The notes under the pieces were generated by a model. That model did not search any database, was not told where the DNA came from, and was given only the letters and a program-made list of their open reading frames with translations. From the NCBI GenBank assembly GCA_963839285.1, contig CAWIUN010000010.1, positions 1 to 64,000 on the forward strand: a stretch of 64,000 nt of DNA, read 5' to 3'. The position numbers were made by a program, and so were the translations under genes. Every line of letters begins with the position of its first letter. The stretch's first letter is position 1. Shown here one piece after another: positions 10,268 to 19,683 of the stretch. The DNA is from DASSSQ01 sp963839285. GTDB lineage: Bacteria; Actinomycetota; Thermoleophilia; Gaiellales; Gaiellaceae.

Positions 10268-11260
10268 CCCCCACGGGGTTCGCCGTCGGCCGCGCCCGTC
10301 CTCCGGCGCCGTGCGGCGACGGCGTTCCTGCGGAGCGCGACGTAGCCGGCGAAGAGGAACGGGACGAGGTTGACCGTGTGCAGGACGACGCCGTAGGAGA
10401 GCGCCCGCGACCGGTCGACGCCGTACGCGGAGAGCGCGACGATCGCGGCGGCCTCGAACTGCCCGACGGCGCCGGGCGCGGCGGGGACGACGAGGACGAG
10501 CGCCGTCGCGATCGTGACGAGGAGCGCGGCGCCGAAGCCGACGCCGAAGTCGAAGCCGAGCAGCAGCAGCCAGCCGGAGGCGGCGAGGACGAGCCAGGAG
10601 GCGACGGTCAGCCCGAACGCACGCACGGCGATCGCCGGGCGGCGGAAGGAGGCGAGCCCCACGACGAGGTTGTGCGCGGCGCGCTCGATCCTCTCGACCG
10701 TCACGAAGCGCGTCCGCGGCAGGTGCCGGACAGCCCAGAGCACGGGCCGCTCCCGCCAGCGGAGCAGAACGACCACCGCGGCGGCGATCAGGGCCGCCAG
10801 GACGCCGGCCGCGACCGCCGCCTTCCCGAGCCAGGAGACCTCCGGCAGGAACGGCGCAGCGACGAGCAGGAGCGACGAGGAGCACGAAGACGTCGTAGAC
10901 GCGCTCGGCGACGGCGGTCGCCAGCGTCTCGGCACGCGAGGTGCCCGTCTCGCGGTGGAGCGCGACGATCCGGATCGCCTCGCCCGCGCGCGCCGGCAGG
11001 AGCACGTTGAAGAGCTGCCCGATCAGCATCGCGTTCACGACCGCACCCGCCGGCGGACGCGTCTCGGGCGCGAAGAGAGCCTGCCAGCGGAGCCCGCGCA
11101 GGCCGACCCCGGCGGCGAGCGCGACGAGCGCCGGCACGACCGGCCAGTAGCTCGCCTCCCGGAGCGCCCTGCCGACGAGGCCGAAGTCGACGTCGCGGAC
11201 GGCCAGCCAGACGAAGACGCCCGAGAGCAGGACCCCGAGCCACGGGGCGAGCCGTCTCAC
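10231..11260 (-). CDS. Lysylphosphatidylglycerol synthase/flippase-like membrane protein (UPF0104)
   Basis: About 342 residues and roughly eight membrane helices. Family features: LLPARAGEAIRIVALHRETG, AERVYDVF, and near the C-terminus VPAAPGAVGQFEAAAIVAL. Members flip or scramble lipid-linked intermediates and often sit next to GT2 glycosyltransferases, as here. The GTG start overlaps the GT2 stop (GTGA). The frame shifts near 10870, just after AERVYDVFVLL. With the neighbouring polyprenyl-phosphate sugar transferase it probably forms an envelope glycolipid pathway (inference). Confidence 0.8.
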
Positions 11261-11928
11261 CCGAGAAACCGGACGGCGAAGAGCACGCGAAGCGCCTTGA
11301 AGCCGTCCCGCCACGTGATCTTCTTGCCCTCCGCGTACGTGCGGCCGTAGTAGGCGATCGGCAGCTCGTAGATGCGCACGCCCAGCTTGCAGATCTTGCC
11401 CGTGATCTCGGGCTCGATCGCGAAGTCGTCCTGGCGCAGGTCGAGCGACCGGAGCACCTCGATCCGGAACGCCTTGTAGCCCGTCTCCATGTCCGAGAGC
11501 GTCGTGTTGAAGAGCACGCCGGTCACGAGCGAGAGGAAGCGGTTGCCGACCAGGTGCCAGAAGAGATAGGCGCGCTGCGGCCGCCCGCCGGCGAGCCGCG
11601 AGCCGTAGACGACGTCGGCGACGCCCCGCTCGATCGGCTCGATCAGCGCAGGAACCTCGGCGGGGTCGTACTCCATGTCCGCGTCCTGGATCACGGCGAT
11701 CTCGCCGTCGGCGTGCGGGATGGCCGCGCGGATCGCCGCGCCCTTGCCCCGGTTCGCCTGCCGGATCACGAGCGCGCCCTTCGACTCCGCGATCGCCGCC
11801 GTGTCGTCGCTCGAGCCGTCGTCGACGACGATCACCTGGCTCTCGAGCTCGAGGGCGGCGATCCGGTCGAGCACCTCGCCGATCGTCGCTGCTTCGTTGT
11901 AGGCGGGAACGAGGAAGGAAACGCGCAC
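11257..11928 (-). CDS. GT2 glycosyltransferase, polyprenyl-phosphate mannose/glucose synthase-like
   Basis: 223 residues, GT-A fold. Motifs: FLVPAYNEAATIGEVLDRI, VVDDGSSDDT (UDP/GDP-sugar binding), RGKGAAIRAA, IQDADMEYDP (metal-binding DxD-type) and DMETGYKAFR. No C-terminal membrane helices are seen, which resembles the DPM1-type soluble enzymes that load a sugar onto a polyprenyl phosphate. The start is GTG with a TAGCCT box 8 nt upstream (11937-11942), suggesting a leaderless transcript. It is the first gene of the GT2-flippase-coiled-coil unit. Confidence 0.86.
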   Translation of the reverse strand: MRVSFLVPAYNEAATIGEVLDRIAALELESQVIVVDDGSSDDTAAIAESKGALVIRQANRGKGAAIRAAIPHADGEIAVIQDADMEYDPAEVPALIEPIERGVADVVYGSRLAGGRPQRAYLFWHLVGNRFLSLVTGVLFNTTLSDMETGYKAFRIEVLRSLDLRQDDFAIEPEITGKICKLGVRIYELPIAYYGRTYAEGKKITWRDGFKALRVLFAVRFLG

Positions 11929-11936
11929 GACGCCGT

Positions 11937-11942
11937 AGGCTA
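11937..11942 (-). promoter_or_regulatory. Putative -10 box of the GT2 operon
   Basis: TAGCCT on the minus strand, 8 nt before the GTG start at 11928. It lies in the 11-bp gap after the small gene that ends at 11940. Confidence 0.4.
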
Positions 11943-12239
11943 CGCGACCGGGTCGTCGTAGCCTACGATCGGAAGCTGCGCGGCGACGACGCGGCGGCCG
12001 GCGGCGCGGTAGACGACGTCGATCGAGTCGTTCTGCCGGTAGGTGCCGGCGACGCCGAGGAAGATCGACGTCCAGCGCCAGAAGCCGAGGCGGCCCTCCT
12101 GCCGGAGCTCGCGGCGGAAGACGAGCACCCCGTCCGCGGCGTCGTAGTCGCTCCCGGGCGCCTGCAGGACGCCGTTGACGTAGACCTCGAAGGGGGGCGT
12201 CACCGCTCCCGGGAGGTTGACCCGTGTGCGTCGGGACAT
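11940..12239 (-). CDS. Conserved hypothetical small protein
   Basis: 99 residues with a clear coding pattern. A beta-rich core with FEVYVNGVLQAPGSDYDAAD and VLVFRRELRQEGRLGFW resembles short virion-like or adhesin-like domains that begin xVYVNGVLQxxGxDYx. The C-terminus contains YRQNDSIDVVYR. The ATG has GGAGAG directly upstream. The gene is divergent from coxB. No signal peptide or membrane segment is seen. Function unknown. Confidence 0.65.
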   Translation of the reverse strand: MSRRTRVNLPGAVTPPFEVYVNGVLQAPGSDYDAADGVLVFRRELRQEGRLGFWRWTSIFLGVAGTYRQNDSIDVVYRAAGRRVVAAQLPIVGYDDPVA

Positions 12240-12250
12240 CTCTCCATAGA

Positions 12251-13259
12251 ATGCCAGCGGCCGTGCGGAGGACGACCACCATCAGCCTCGCCTCGCTCGC
12301 GTGCGCGCTCGTCTGCGCGGGCGCGGCGCTCGCGGGGTCCGGCAACGGCGGCGTCACGCCGCAGTCGTCCGACTCGCCGAACGCGGCCGGGATCACGCAC
12401 AGCTACTACGTGATCGCCGGCTTCACGTTCTTCGTCTTCCTGCTCGTCGAGGGGCTGCTGATCCTCTTCGTCGTCCGCTTCCGGCGCAACCGGCGGGCAC
12501 GCACCGACGAGGGCCCGCAGATCCACGGCTCCACCCGGCTCGAGCTGATCTGGACCGTCTTCCCCGTGGTCGTCCTGGCGACGATCGCCGGCTTCGTCTT
12601 CTACCAGCTGCCCGGGATCGAGGACGTCCCGAGCGCGAGCGCGGACGGCGGCCGCGTCGACATCACCGTCGAGGGCCACCAGTTCTACTGGCTCTTCACC
12701 TACCCGAACGGCGCGATCTCCGTGAACACGCTCTACGCGCCCGTCGGCCGGAACGTGAAGCTGACCGTCGTCGCCCCGGCGAAGGACGTGATCCACAGCT
12801 GGTGGGTGCCGCAGCTCGGCGGCAAGATCGACGCGATCCCCGGCCGCGTCAACCACACCTGGTTCCGCGCCGGCAAGGCGGGCGACTACGAGGGCCGCTG
12901 CGCCGAGTACTGCGGCACCCAGCACGCGGTCATGTCGGCGACTCGTGCGCGTCGTCCCGCAGGACGAGTACGCGCGCCGGACCTCGCAGCTGCTCGCCCA
13001 GCTCCGCTCGGCCAGCCCGCAGCTCGGCAAGCAGATCTTCGACGGCTCCTGCCTGAAGTGCCACCGGCTCGAGGGCGAGCGGCTGGTCGGGCCGACGCTC
13101 GGCGGCAACCCGCTGCTCGCCGACCGGAACGCGCTCGAGGGGATCGTCCGCAACGGCCGCGGCCAGATGCCGCCGGTCGGCGCCGGCTGGAGCGACCAGA
13201 CGCTGTCGGCGCTCGTCGCCTACACGAAGACGCTGACGAGCGCAGGAGGTGCCGGGTGA
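12251..13259 (+). CDS. coxB: Cytochrome c oxidase subunit II with C-terminal cytochrome c domain
   Basis: About 335 residues. A signal-type N-terminus, two membrane helices, then a cupredoxin domain with VEGHQFYWLFTYPNG, IHSWWVPQLGGKIDAIPG and the CuA site (CAEYCGTQHAVM). A cytochrome c domain follows, with the CLKCH haem-binding site and GQMPP supplying the Met ligand, so this is a caa3-type subunit. The frame shifts at about 12943, between the two domains. TAGAAT overlaps the ATG; the in-frame GTG at 12263 may be the true leaderless start. The stop overlaps the coxA start (GTGA). Confidence 0.93.
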
Positions 13260-14908
13260 GCGCGAGGGCGGAGCAGGCCCAGGTCCCGTGGACGCACGGA
13301 CGCGTCGCGAGCTGGCTCGTGACGACCGACCACAAGCGGATCGGGATCCTCTACATCCTCACCTCGCTCGCGTTCTTCGTCGCCGGCGGGATCATGGCGC
13401 TGCTGATGCGCTCGCAGCTGGCGACGCCGAACGAGAGCTTCGTCACCCGCGACTCGTACAACCAGCTCTTCACGATGCACGGGACGACGATGATCTTCCT
13501 CGTCATCGTCCCGATCCTGGCCGGCTTCGGGAACTTCCTCGTGCCGCTGATGATCGGCGCGCGCGACATGGCCTTCCCGCGGCTGAACGCGCTCTCCTAC
13601 TGGCTGTTCCTGCTCGGCGGCGTCATCCTGATGCTCAGCTTCCTCGCCGCCGGCGGCGCCGCGCGCTCGGGCTGGACGGCGTACGTGCCGCTCTCGAACA
13701 CGCGCTACCTCGGCAACGGCCAGGACTACTGGATCCTCGGGCTGCACACGCTCTCGCTCGCCTCGCTCCTCGGCGCGATCAACTTCATCGTCACGATCCA
13801 CAACCTGCGCACGCCCGGGATGACCTGGATGCGCCTGCCGCTCTTCGTCTGGTCGCTGCTCGTCTACGGCTGGCTGCTCGTGGCGGTGCTGCCGGCGATC
13901 TCGGCCGGGCTGACGCTGCTCCTGCTCGACCGGCAGGCGGGCACCCACTTCTTCATCCCCGACCAGGGCGGCAACGCGCTCCTCTACCAGCACGTCTTCT
14001 GGTTCTTCGGGCACCCCGAGGTCTACATCATGATCCTGCCCGCGATGGGGATCATCTCGGAGGTGATCCCGGTCTTCGCGCGCAAGCCGATCTTCGGCTA
14101 CAAGGCCGTCGCCTTCTCGACCGTGGCGATCGGCTTCTACTCGATGCTCGTCTGGGCGCACCACATGTTCGCGACCGGGATGCCGACCTACCTGAACGTC
14201 TTCTTCATGCTCTCGTCGATGACGATCGCGGTGCCGACGGGCGTCAAGATCTTCAACTGGCTCGCGACGACCTGGCGCGGCAACCTGATCTTCGACACGC
14301 CGATGCTCTATGCGCTCGGCTTCGTCGGCGTCTTCACGATCGGCGGCCTGACCGGGATCTTCCTGGCCTCGTTCCCGGTCGACTGGCAGGTGCACGACAG
14401 CTACTACGTCGTCGCGCACCTGCACTACGTCCTCTTCGGCGGCTCGATCTTCGGGATCTTCGCCGGCCTCTACTACTGGTGGCCGAAGATGTTCGGGCGA
14501 CTACTCGACGAGCGGCTCGGGAAGGCGAGCTTCTGGCTGATGCTCGTGGGGATGAACCTGACCTTCATGCCGCAGCACTTCCTCGGTCTGCTCGGGATGC
14601 CGCGGCGCGTCTACACCTACGACCAGGGCGGCCTCTGGGAGTGGTACAACCTCACGTCCACGATCGGCTCGTTCGTGATGGCGCTCGGCGTCCTGCTCAC
14701 GTTCGTGAACGTCGCCGTGACGATGCGCTCGGGCCGCCGCGCCGGCAACGACCCCTGGCTGGCGGACACGCTCGAGTGGTACACGACCTCGCCGCCGCCG
14801 GCGCACAACTTCGACCGCGTGCCCTACGTGACGAGCGCCCGGCCGCTGCGCGACCTGCGGCGCCGGCTCGCCGAGCAGGAACGGAACGGTGTCTCCGCAC
14901 CGGTCTGA
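13256..14908 (+). CDS. coxA: Cytochrome c oxidase subunit I
   Basis: 550 residues and 12 helices, haem-copper oxidase A-type. Motifs: TTDHKRIGILY, TMHGTTMIFL (haem a ligand), FWFFGHPEVYIMILPAMG (CuB His and cross-linked Tyr region), MLVWAHHMF (CuB histidines) and VVAHLHYVLFGG (haem a3 and a ligands). It reduces O2 to water while pumping protons. The GTG at 13256 is preceded by AGGAGG at 6 nt and overlaps the coxB stop. Its end overlaps ctaB by 20 nt. Confidence 0.97.
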   Translation: MSARAEQAQVPWTHGRVASWLVTTDHKRIGILYILTSLAFFVAGGIMALLMRSQLATPNESFVTRDSYNQLFTMHGTTMIFLVIVPILAGFGNFLVPLMIGARDMAFPRLNALSYWLFLLGGVILMLSFLAAGGAARSGWTAYVPLSNTRYLGNGQDYWILGLHTLSLASLLGAINFIVTIHNLRTPGMTWMRLPLFVWSLLVYGWLLVAVLPAISAGLTLLLLDRQAGTHFFIPDQGGNALLYQHVFWFFGHPEVYIMILPAMGIISEVIPVFARKPIFGYKAVAFSTVAIGFYSMLVWAHHMFATGMPTYLNVFFMLSSMTIAVPTGVKIFNWLATTWRGNLIFDTPMLYALGFVGVFTIGGLTGIFLASFPVDWQVHDSYYVVAHLHYVLFGGSIFGIFAGLYYWWPKMFGRLLDERLGKASFWLMLVGMNLTFMPQHFLGLLGMPRRVYTYDQGGLWEWYNLTSTIGSFVMALGVLLTFVNVAVTMRSGRRAGNDPWLADTLEWYTTSPPPAHNFDRVPYVTSARPLRDLRRRLAEQERNGVSAPV

Positions 14909-16085
14909 GCCCGGCGTCTGGCTGCGGCTGACCGCGCTCGGCGCGGCCGGCGCGACCCTGGTCGCCGTCGTCTCGGGCGCCGCCGGGCTCGACGTCGTCC
15001 ACCGGCTGCTCGCGGCGCTGGCGCTGCCGCCGCTCGCCGCGGTCGTCGCCGCCGCCTGGGTCGCCCACCGCCGGCTGCTGCCGACCGGGGTCGCCGCGCT
15101 GGCGCTCTTCGGCGCCGCGGCCGCGCTGACGGCGCCCGGACTGCACCTCGCGACGGCCTCGGCCGCGTTCGCGGCGACGCTCGTGCTGGCGGCGCAGACC
15201 TTCCGCGGCGCGCCGCGCTCCCCCGCCGGCCCCTGGCGGGACTACGTCGCGCTGACGAAGCCCCGGATCATGGTGCTGCTGCTCGTCACCGGCGCCGGCG
15301 GCATGTTCGTCGGCGCGGGCGGCGTGCCGCCGCTCGGCCGCTTCGCGCTGGCGATGCTCGGGCTCGCGCTCGCCTGCGGCGGCGCCTCGGCGCTGAACCA
15401 CTACCTCGACCGCGACATCGACCCGCTGATGGGCGAGCGGACGAAGGCGCGGCCGGTCGCCTCCGGCCGGGTGGCGCCGACCTACGCGCTCGAGTACGGG
15501 CTCGCGCTCTCGGCGCTCTCGTTCACGCTGCTCGCGGCGACCGTGAACACGCTGACGGCGCTGCTCGCGCTCGCCGGCAACCTCTTCTACGTGCTCGTCT
15601 ACACGCGGGTGCTGAAGCGGCGCACGGTCCAGAACATCGTCATCGGCGGCGCCGCCGGGGCCGTGCCGCCGCTCGTCGGCTACGCGGCCGCGCCGGGGCG
15701 ACCTGACGGTGACCGCGCTGCTGCTCTTCGCGATCGTCTTCGTCTGGACGCCGCCGCACTTCTGGGCGCTCGCGCTGCTGATCAAGGACGCCTACCGCAA
15801 CGCGGACGTGCCGATGCTCCCGGTCGTCAGGGGCGACCGCGAGACGGCGAGGCAGATCCTCCGCTACACGGTGCTGCTCGTCGCCGTCACGCTCGTCCCG
15901 GTCGCGCTCGGCGAGCTCGGCCTCGCCTACCTCGTCGGCGCCGTCTGCCTCGGCGCCGGCTTCGCGGTCCTCGCCGTGCAGCTGCAGCGGGAGCAGAGCC
16001 GCGCCCGCGCGGGCGGCTCTTCCACTTCTCGCTGCTCTACCTGGCCCTCCTCTTCGTCGTCATGGCAATCGACCCCCTGGTCTGA
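14889..16085 (+). CDS. ctaB: Protohaem IX farnesyltransferase (haem O synthase) with N-terminal membrane extension
   Basis: About 398 residues. The UbiA-type core starts near residue 115: DYVALTKPRIMVLLL, NHYLDRDIDPLMGERTKARP (Asp-rich substrate motif), VWTPPHFWALAL and DVPMLPVVRG. It farnesylates haem b to haem O for the oxidase. The first about 110 residues add three to four helices (VVHRLLAALALP, LHLATASAAFAATLVLAAQ) resembling part of a CtaA/Cox15 haem A synthase, longer than the usual CtaB. Frameshifts lie at about 15698 and about 16012. It overlaps coxA, so it is translationally coupled to it. Confidence 0.9.
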   Translation: MSPHRSEPGVWLRLTALGAAGATLVAVVSGAAGLDVVHRLLAALALPPLAAVVAAAWVAHRRLLPTGVAALALFGAAAALTAPGLHLATASAAFAATLVLAAQTFRGAPRSPAGPWRDYVALTKPRIMVLLLVTGAGGMFVGAGGVPPLGRFALAMLGLALACGGASALNHYLDRDIDPLMGERTKARPVASGRVAPTYALEYGLALSALSFTLLAATVNTLTALLALAGNLFYVLVYTRVLKRRTVQNIVIGGAAGAVPPLVGYAAAPGRPDGDRAAALRDRLRLDAAALLGARAADQGRLPQRGRADAPGRQGRPRDGEADPPLHGAARRRHARPGRARRARPRLPRRRRLPRRRLRGPRRAAAAGAEPRPRGRLFHFSLLYLALLFVVMAIDPLV

Positions 16086-16086
16086 C

Positions 16087-16203
16087 ATGGATCCCGAGCT
16101 CGCACGCAAGAACGCCGTCTTCGGCTGGGCCCTCTTCGGCCTCTTCCTGCTCCTCTTCGCAGGGACGATCGGCGTCGCGCTGCTCTACCTCGCCGCTGAC
16201 TGA
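16087..16203 (+). CDS. Small single-pass membrane protein of the oxidase operon
   Basis: 38 residues, ATG one base after the ctaB stop. A short charged N-terminus (MDPELARKNAVFG) is followed by one hydrophobic helix (LFLLLFAGTIGVALLYLA). Its place directly after coxB-coxA-ctaB suggests a small oxidase-associated subunit or assembly factor (inference). No sequence family can be claimed for so short a protein. Confidence 0.6.
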   Translation: MDPELARKNAVFGWALFGLFLLLFAGTIGVALLYLAAD

Positions 16204-16216
16204 GCGGCTCGACCTC

Positions 16217-16804
16217 GTGCGGCGGCTGCAGGCCGTCGCGCAGAACGGGCTCCAGTACGCGACGAGCCCGTTCGACGTCGAGCGCTTCGAGGAGGTGCGC
16301 GCGATCGCCGCGGAGCTCGCGGCGGGCTGGGGCGAGCCGGAGGAGCTGGCCGCGGCGTTCGCCGCCGAGACGGGCCACGCGACGCCGAAGGTCGAGGTGC
16401 GCGCCGCAGTCGTCCGCGACGGGCGGATCCTGTTCGTGCGCAACCTCGACGACGGGCTCTGGAGCCTGCCCGGCGGCTGGGCCGAGGTCGGGGAGACCCC
16501 GCGCCGGGCGGTCGAGAAGGAGCTGCGCGAGGAGGCCGGGCTCGAGGGGCGGGCGACCGCGCTCCTCGGCATCTACGAGCGCGACGTGCGCGGCCGGCCG
16601 CGCTTCCCCTTCTACGGCTACCGGCTGCTCTTCGGCTGCGAGGCGTCCGACGGGGAGCCGCGCCCGGACGGCCTCGAGACCGACGCGGTCGGCTTCTTCG
16701 CGCCCGGCGAGGTGCCGCCGCTCTCGCCGCGCACCGGCGGGGCCGAGCTCGAACGTGTGGAAGCCCACCTCCGCGACCCCGCCTCGCCGCCCGAGATCGC
16801 GTGA
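16217..16804 (+). CDS. Nudix hydrolase with N-terminal Nudix_hydro_N-like domain
   Basis: 195 residues. A helical N-terminal domain (RRLQAVAQNGLQY, RFEEVRAIAAE) precedes the Nudix fold. The Nudix box reads GWAEVGETPRRAVEKELREE, with Lys where the consensus has Arg; the downstream glutamates are intact. Such proteins hydrolyse nucleoside diphosphate-linked compounds, often ADP-ribose-type. The start is uncertain: GTG at 16217, or an in-frame CTG at 16196 that would add TERLDL. The stop overlaps the amidase start (GTGA). Confidence 0.87.
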   Translation: MRRLQAVAQNGLQYATSPFDVERFEEVRAIAAELAAGWGEPEELAAAFAAETGHATPKVEVRAAVVRDGRILFVRNLDDGLWSLPGGWAEVGETPRRAVEKELREEAGLEGRATALLGIYERDVRGRPRFPFYGYRLLFGCEASDGEPRPDGLETDAVGFFAPGEVPPLSPRTGGAELERVEAHLRDPASPPEIA

Positions 16805-17927
16805 ACGAGGGCATCTGGATCACCGAGGTCGAGGCGCCGGCGCCGGGGATCCGGCTCGCGGTCAAGGACCTGCTCGACACCGCGGGGCTGCGGACGACCT
16901 ACGGCTCGATCCTCTTCGCCGAGCACGTGCCGGTCGAGACCGCGACCGCGGTGCGCGCTGCTCGAGCGGGCCGGCTACGCGACCGCCGGCAAGGCGAACC
17001 TGCACGAGTTCGCCTACGGCGTCACCTCCGAGAACCCGCACTTCGGGACGGTGCCGAACCCGGTCGCGCCCGGCCGGGTCGCGGGCGGCTCGAGCGGCGG
17101 CTCCGCGGCCGCGCTCGCCGCCGGGCTCGCCGACGCCGCGCTCGGCACCGACTCCGGCGGCTCGGTGCGGATCCCGTCGGCCTGCTGCGGCACGGTCGGA
17201 CTGAAGACGACCTGGGGCCTCGTCCCGACCGACGGCTGCTTCCCGCTCGCGCCGAGCTTCGACACGGTCGGGCCGATGGCGCGCGACGTCGCCGGCTGCG
17301 CCGCGATGCTGCGGGCGCTGGCGCCCGAGGTCGCGATCCCGGAGCCGCCGCCGCTCGCCGACCTGCGCGTCGGCGTCGCCTGGCTCGAGGGCGCCGACCC
17401 GCTCGTGCGCGCCCGCGTCGAGGCGGCCGCCGCGCTCCTCCCCGGCGCGCGGCCGCTCGCGCTGCCGCTCGACGAGGAGACCCAGCCGCTCTTCGCGCGC
17501 GAGGTCGCCGCCGTCCACGAGAGCCTGTTCGAGGAGAACCGCGACGCCTACGGCCCCGACCTGCAGCGCAAGCTCGCCGCCTGCCTCGAGGTCACGGAGG
17601 GCGAGGCGGAGCGGGCGGCCCGGGCGCGCGAGCTCCTCCGGGAGCGCTCGCTCGGCGCTGCTCGAGGGGCTCGACCTCGTCCTGACGCCGACGCTCCCCT
17701 GCGTGGCGCCGCCGCTCGGCCCGCACGAGGACCCGGAGCGCCGCGGGCTGCTGATCAGCCGCACCTACACCGTCAACGCGCTCGGCTGGCCCGCGCTCGC
17801 GCTTCCCTGCGGCCGCGCGGAGCACGGGCTGCCCGCGTCGGCCCAGCTGATCGGCCCGCCCGGGAGCGACGGGTTCCTGCTCGCCGCCGGGGCCGCGCTC
17901 GAGGCCGCCCTCGCGCTCAAGCCCTAG
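16801..17927 (+). CDS. Amidase (amidase signature family)
   Basis: About 375 residues, shorter than typical amidases (about 450-500). The Ser-cisSer-Lys triad is present: Lys in RLAVKDLLDT, the cis-Ser and nucleophile region in GGSSGGSAAALAAG, and TDSGGSVRIPSACCG. The C-terminus has DLVLTPTLPCVAPP and NALGWPALALPCG. The frame shifts at about 16960 and about 17655, both next to a gcgctgctcgag-like string. The start is GTG overlapping the Nudix stop. Substrate unknown; it could be a free amidase or a GatA-like paralogue. Confidence 0.86.
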
Positions 17928-17948
17928 GGGCGTCCTGCCGACACAGAG

Positions 17949-17966
17949 TCCTGAGCATGCTCAGGA
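17949..17966. repeat. 18-bp perfect palindrome across a start codon
   Basis: tcctgagcatgctcagga is its own reverse complement and is centred on the ATG (17957) of the following gene. It could be an operator or an RNA hairpin that hides the start codon. Nothing in the sequence decides between these. Confidence 0.5.
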
Positions 17967-19683
17967 GCCTGATCCTCCTCGCGGCCGTGGCCGCGCTGGC
18001 GCTGCCGGCCCCCGCCGCCGCCCACCTCGCCGCCGGCCCGCCGCCGCTGATCGCGCCGACGGCTGCGCCGACCAACCTGCGCGGGTTCCTGCTGAGGGCG
18101 AACGAGCCGCTGTCGCACGTCTTCTCGCGCACGCCCTCGTTCACCTGGTCCGCGGTCAAGAAGCCGGGCGTCTACCAGTTCGAGCTCTCGATGAGCCGCA
18201 CGTTCGACGAGTCGCAGATCCTCTTCTCGGACGACGCGCTGCCGCAGCCGGCGACGGCGGTGCCGCTCCAGCTCCCGTGGATGACCGGTCAGCCCTACGC
18301 GCTCTGGGCGCACGTCCGCTTCAAGGGCGGCGACGGCAGGACGACCGCCTGGAGCACGCCCTTCGGCTTCAACATGCGCTGGGCCGCCAGCGACGTGCCC
18401 AGGCAGATCGACTCCCCGTACGGCCTCGTGCGCTGGTCGCCCGTCGACGGCGCGACCGCCTACGAGGTCCTCTACCCGGACGAGGCGCCGGCGCGCTCCT
18501 TCTACACGACCACGAACGTCGCCGACGAGCGCGAGTACTTCACCTTCCACCAGCAGCTCGGGATCGGCTCGATCCGCTGGCGCGTGCGCGCGATCCGCTA
18601 CGTCGACCAGGAGAAGCCGCTGCCGAACGGGCTGCCGCAGGTCACCTTCGGCCCCTGGAGCCCGACCTTCACGACGGTCAACCCGCCTGCGGCCCTGACG
18701 ACCGGGCTCCTGACGCCGGCGGCGACCGTCTCCGACGTCTACGACCGCGCCGGCGACACGGTCCGCGCCCACGAGCTGACGCCGGGTTCGCCTGGACGGG
18801 GGCCGAGGCGGTGCCGGGCCTCGGCGTCGGCAGCACGCTCAACCGCATCTACATCTCCACCGACGACCACTGCGTCAACACCGTCTTCGTCGGCCCGGTC
18901 GTCGGCGGCCCCGCCTACGCGCCCCGCGTCTACGGCGGACCGCTGACGCTCCCGCAGACGACGGCCGACCTCGCGACCTGGCAGGGCGGCCGCTTCAAGC
19001 TCGGCGGGCCCGAGGGGAGCGCCTTCAACGCGACCGGCGAGCCCGTCTACACGAACGAGGACCCCGCCAAGCCGGTCGGCTCGCACCGGCAAGGCCGCGA
19101 CCGCCGGCGAAGCTGAACGGCAAGACGGTCGCGCGCACCGACCTCTGGGACAGCGGCTGGCCGAACGGCCGCTACTACTGGACGGTGGTCGCCGTCTCGA
19201 CCGTCTACACGGCGCTCGGCCCGAAGACGGACGACGGACTCGGTCGCGATCGAGTACCACGACACGCAGGTCCCCCAGGATGCCTGCGAGAACGGCCGCC
19301 TGATGAGCTTCGGCAAGGTCAGCCAGCCCGTCGTCGCGGCCTCGTCGACGCCGTACGTCTCGGGCGTCTCGCCGACGGGCCGGATGGTCGCGGCCGCCCG
19401 GACGACGCCGCAGTTCCACGCGACGCCGCTCGTCGCCTGGAAGCCCGCGACCGGCGCGCAGACCTACGAGGTGCAGTGGTCGAAGGCGCGCTACCCCTGG
19501 GTCTCAGCGGGCAGCCTGACGACCCCTGCGACCTCGGTCGTGCTGCCGATCGCCAGGAAGGGGCTCTGGTACTACCGCGTGCGCGGGATCAACCCGTCGC
19601 TGCCGCCGGGCGCCCAGAACATGAGCTGGTCGAACCCGATCCAGCTTCGCATCAGCGGCAACGTCTTCAAGGTCAAGCGCTGA
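17957..19683 (+). CDS. Secreted protein with fibronectin-III-like repeats
   Basis: About 575 residues. A signal peptide (MLRSLILLAAVAALALPAPAAAH) is followed by several Fn3-like units, seen from repeated FTWSAVKKPGVYQFELS, VRWSPVDGATAYEVLY, FAWTGAEAVPG and LVAWKPATGAQTYEVQWS. The frame shifts at about 18780, in 19081-19110 and at about 19235; the protein resumes sensibly each time. No catalytic domain is seen, so a surface adhesion or matrix role is likely (inference). It ends with an 11-nt overlap against the convergent opcA. Confidence 0.72.

Noticed and set aside
16957..17660. Programmed frameshifting in the amidase at repeated gcgctgctcgag strings
   Set aside because: The same kind of break occurs in many unrelated genes, and no slippery site with a stimulatory structure is evident; sequence error is simpler.
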